Assembly: GCA_017305815.1 (NCBI GenBank)
Contig: JAFKJZ010000181.1
Location: 1-16,923, forward strand
Source: Hyphomicrobiales bacterium
GTDB lineage: Bacteria > Pseudomonadota > Alphaproteobacteria > Rhizobiales > Kaistiaceae
DNA: 16,923 nucleotides
Reading direction: 5' to 3'
In this document: positions 16,488 through 16,923 of the stretch, one piece after another
Position numbering within the stretch: the first letter of the stretch is position 1
Layout of the letters: each line of letters begins with the position of its first letter
Translations under genes and position numbers: made by a program
The notes under the pieces: model-generated
Seen by the model: the letters and a program-made list of their open reading frames with translations, nothing else
Databases searched by the model: none
Told to the model about the DNA's origin: nothing

Positions 16488-16617
16488 TTGCTTCGCCGGC
16501 TGAGGCCGGGCGGGCAGGCGGCAATTGAGTTTCAGCTTGCGTCGGACAGGGTTGGGTCGGAAGTTTCTTCTCCGTCGTCGCGGTTCCGCGCGAACGGGCC
16601 CTTTGCGGCTTGACCCA

Positions 16618-16654
16618 CTGGCGGTACTGGCTAAAAAAGCCATGGTATCGCCGG
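16618..16654 (+). promoter_or_regulatory. Candidate antiterminator hairpin upstream of metK
   Basis: An outer 10-bp stem pairs 16618-16627 with 16645-16654 (two G-U pairs). An inner perfect 5-bp stem TGGCT/AGCCA (16628-16632, 16638-16642) has a five-A loop and a two-base bulge (16643-16644). Its 3' arm shares bases 16650-16654 with the next hairpin, so only one of the two can form at a time. A promoter-like pair TTGACC (16610-16615) and TAAAAA (16632-16637) overlaps it; if that promoter is used, this hairpin would not be transcribed whole. Confidence 0.4.
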
Positions 16655-16675
16655 AGCACCTGCTCCGGCCATTTT
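16650..16675 (+). terminator. Terminator-like hairpin in the praR-metK gap
   Basis: GCCGGAGC (16650-16657) and GCTCCGGC (16662-16669) form a perfect GC-rich 8-bp stem with loop ACCT, followed by CATTTT. The T-run is short (four). It may end praR transcription or act as an attenuator for metK, whose start lies 19 bp beyond. Confidence 0.5.
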
Positions 16676-16694
16676 CTGCACGGGGTCCGTTGCG

Positions 16695-16923
16695 GTGTCG
16701 AGAACGTCATATCTGTTCACGAGTCAGTCAGTTTCCGAAGGGCATCCTGATAAGGTCTGTGACCGTATCTCCGACGAAATCGTCGATGCCTTCTTCCGCA
16801 TCGGTCCGGAGCAGGGCTGGGATCCGAGCCACCTTCGCGTCGCCGCCGAGACGCTCGCCACCACCAATCGCGTGGTGATCGCCGGCGAAACGCGCGGCCC
16901 GGCCGCGATCACCCGCGATCTCG
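16695..16923 (+). CDS. metK: S-adenosylmethionine synthetase MetK, N-terminal part (3' end outside window)
   Basis: MetK makes S-adenosylmethionine from methionine and ATP in the cytoplasm. Only the first 76 codons are in the window. Starting from GTG 16695 the protein reads [20 protein letters not shown] then [15 protein letters not shown], followed by [22 protein letters not shown], an unmistakable MetK N-terminus. GTG is the only start that keeps the family's few residues before YLFTS; GGGGT at 16682-16686 is the ribosome site, eight bases upstream. An oddity is that residue 11 is Gln (CAG at 16725-16727) where the family has an almost invariant active-site Glu (TSES, E8 in mature E. coli MetK). 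Upstream lies a 207-bp gap with two competing hairpins. Confidence 0.95.
   Translation, partial: MSRTSYLFTSQSVSEGHPDKVCDRISDEIVDAFFRIGPEQGWDPSHLRVAAETLATTNRVVIAGETRGPAAITRDL

Noticed and set aside
16600..16694. Known SAM-II or SAM/SAH riboswitch before metK
   Set aside because: GCTAAAAA resembles part of SAM-II, but the required first stem and spacing are missing. The terminator-like hairpin has a plain tetraloop, not the conserved SAM/SAH loop. A covariance search would decide.

Overview
The window is about 17 kb of high-GC chromosomal DNA from an alphaproteobacterium, most likely Hyphomicrobiales (Rhizobiales). The protein sequences, a Mur-type Fur regulator, a PraR-like regulator beside metK, and the gene order all fit that order. 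The genus cannot be fixed from the sequence. All 17 genes lie on the + strand, no intergenic gap exceeds about 210 bases, and no mobile element, prophage, CRISPR array, tRNA or rRNA was seen. This is a conserved housekeeping region, not an accessory island.

Layout: 1-3535 holds the 3' end of mutS (mismatch repair) and complete glnD (nitrogen sensing through PII). 3705-6384 holds murJ (lipid II flippase) and trpS. 6444-7618 holds a universal-stress-family gene and an NFU1-type Fe-S scaffold gene. 7664-10138 is a tight cluster of tsaB, rimI, mur and plsC with overlapping or nearly touching ends. 10216-15918 is miaB-phoH-ybeY-corC-lnt, the same order as miaB-ybeZ-ybeY-ybeX-lnt in E. coli; it links tRNA modification, RNA metabolism, 16S rRNA maturation and envelope lipoprotein acylation. 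16077-16487 is a PraR-like XRE regulator, and 16695 to the end is the start of metK (S-adenosylmethionine synthetase).

The clearest anomaly is in trpS. A perfect 13-bp tandem duplication at 5981-6006 shifts the frame straight after the KMSKS loop. Removing one copy restores a normal 346-residue TrpRS. The shifted frame has no stop and runs in frame into the stress-protein gene, so automatic calling would give a false TrpS-UspA fusion. TrpRS is essential, so an assembly error, a mixed population or a second trpS must be considered.

Other points worth attention are: two overlapping and therefore mutually exclusive hairpins just before metK, which look like an attenuator; a likely Irr/ICE iron box in front of the Fe-S scaffold gene; a Glu-to-Gln change in the invariant N-terminal motif of MetK; a sharp GC drop in the 3' half of lnt; and several perfect inverted repeats at gene boundaries (murJ, uspA, lnt, praR). 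I see no evidence for a wholly new multi-gene system here. The metK leader is the best candidate for an undescribed regulatory element.
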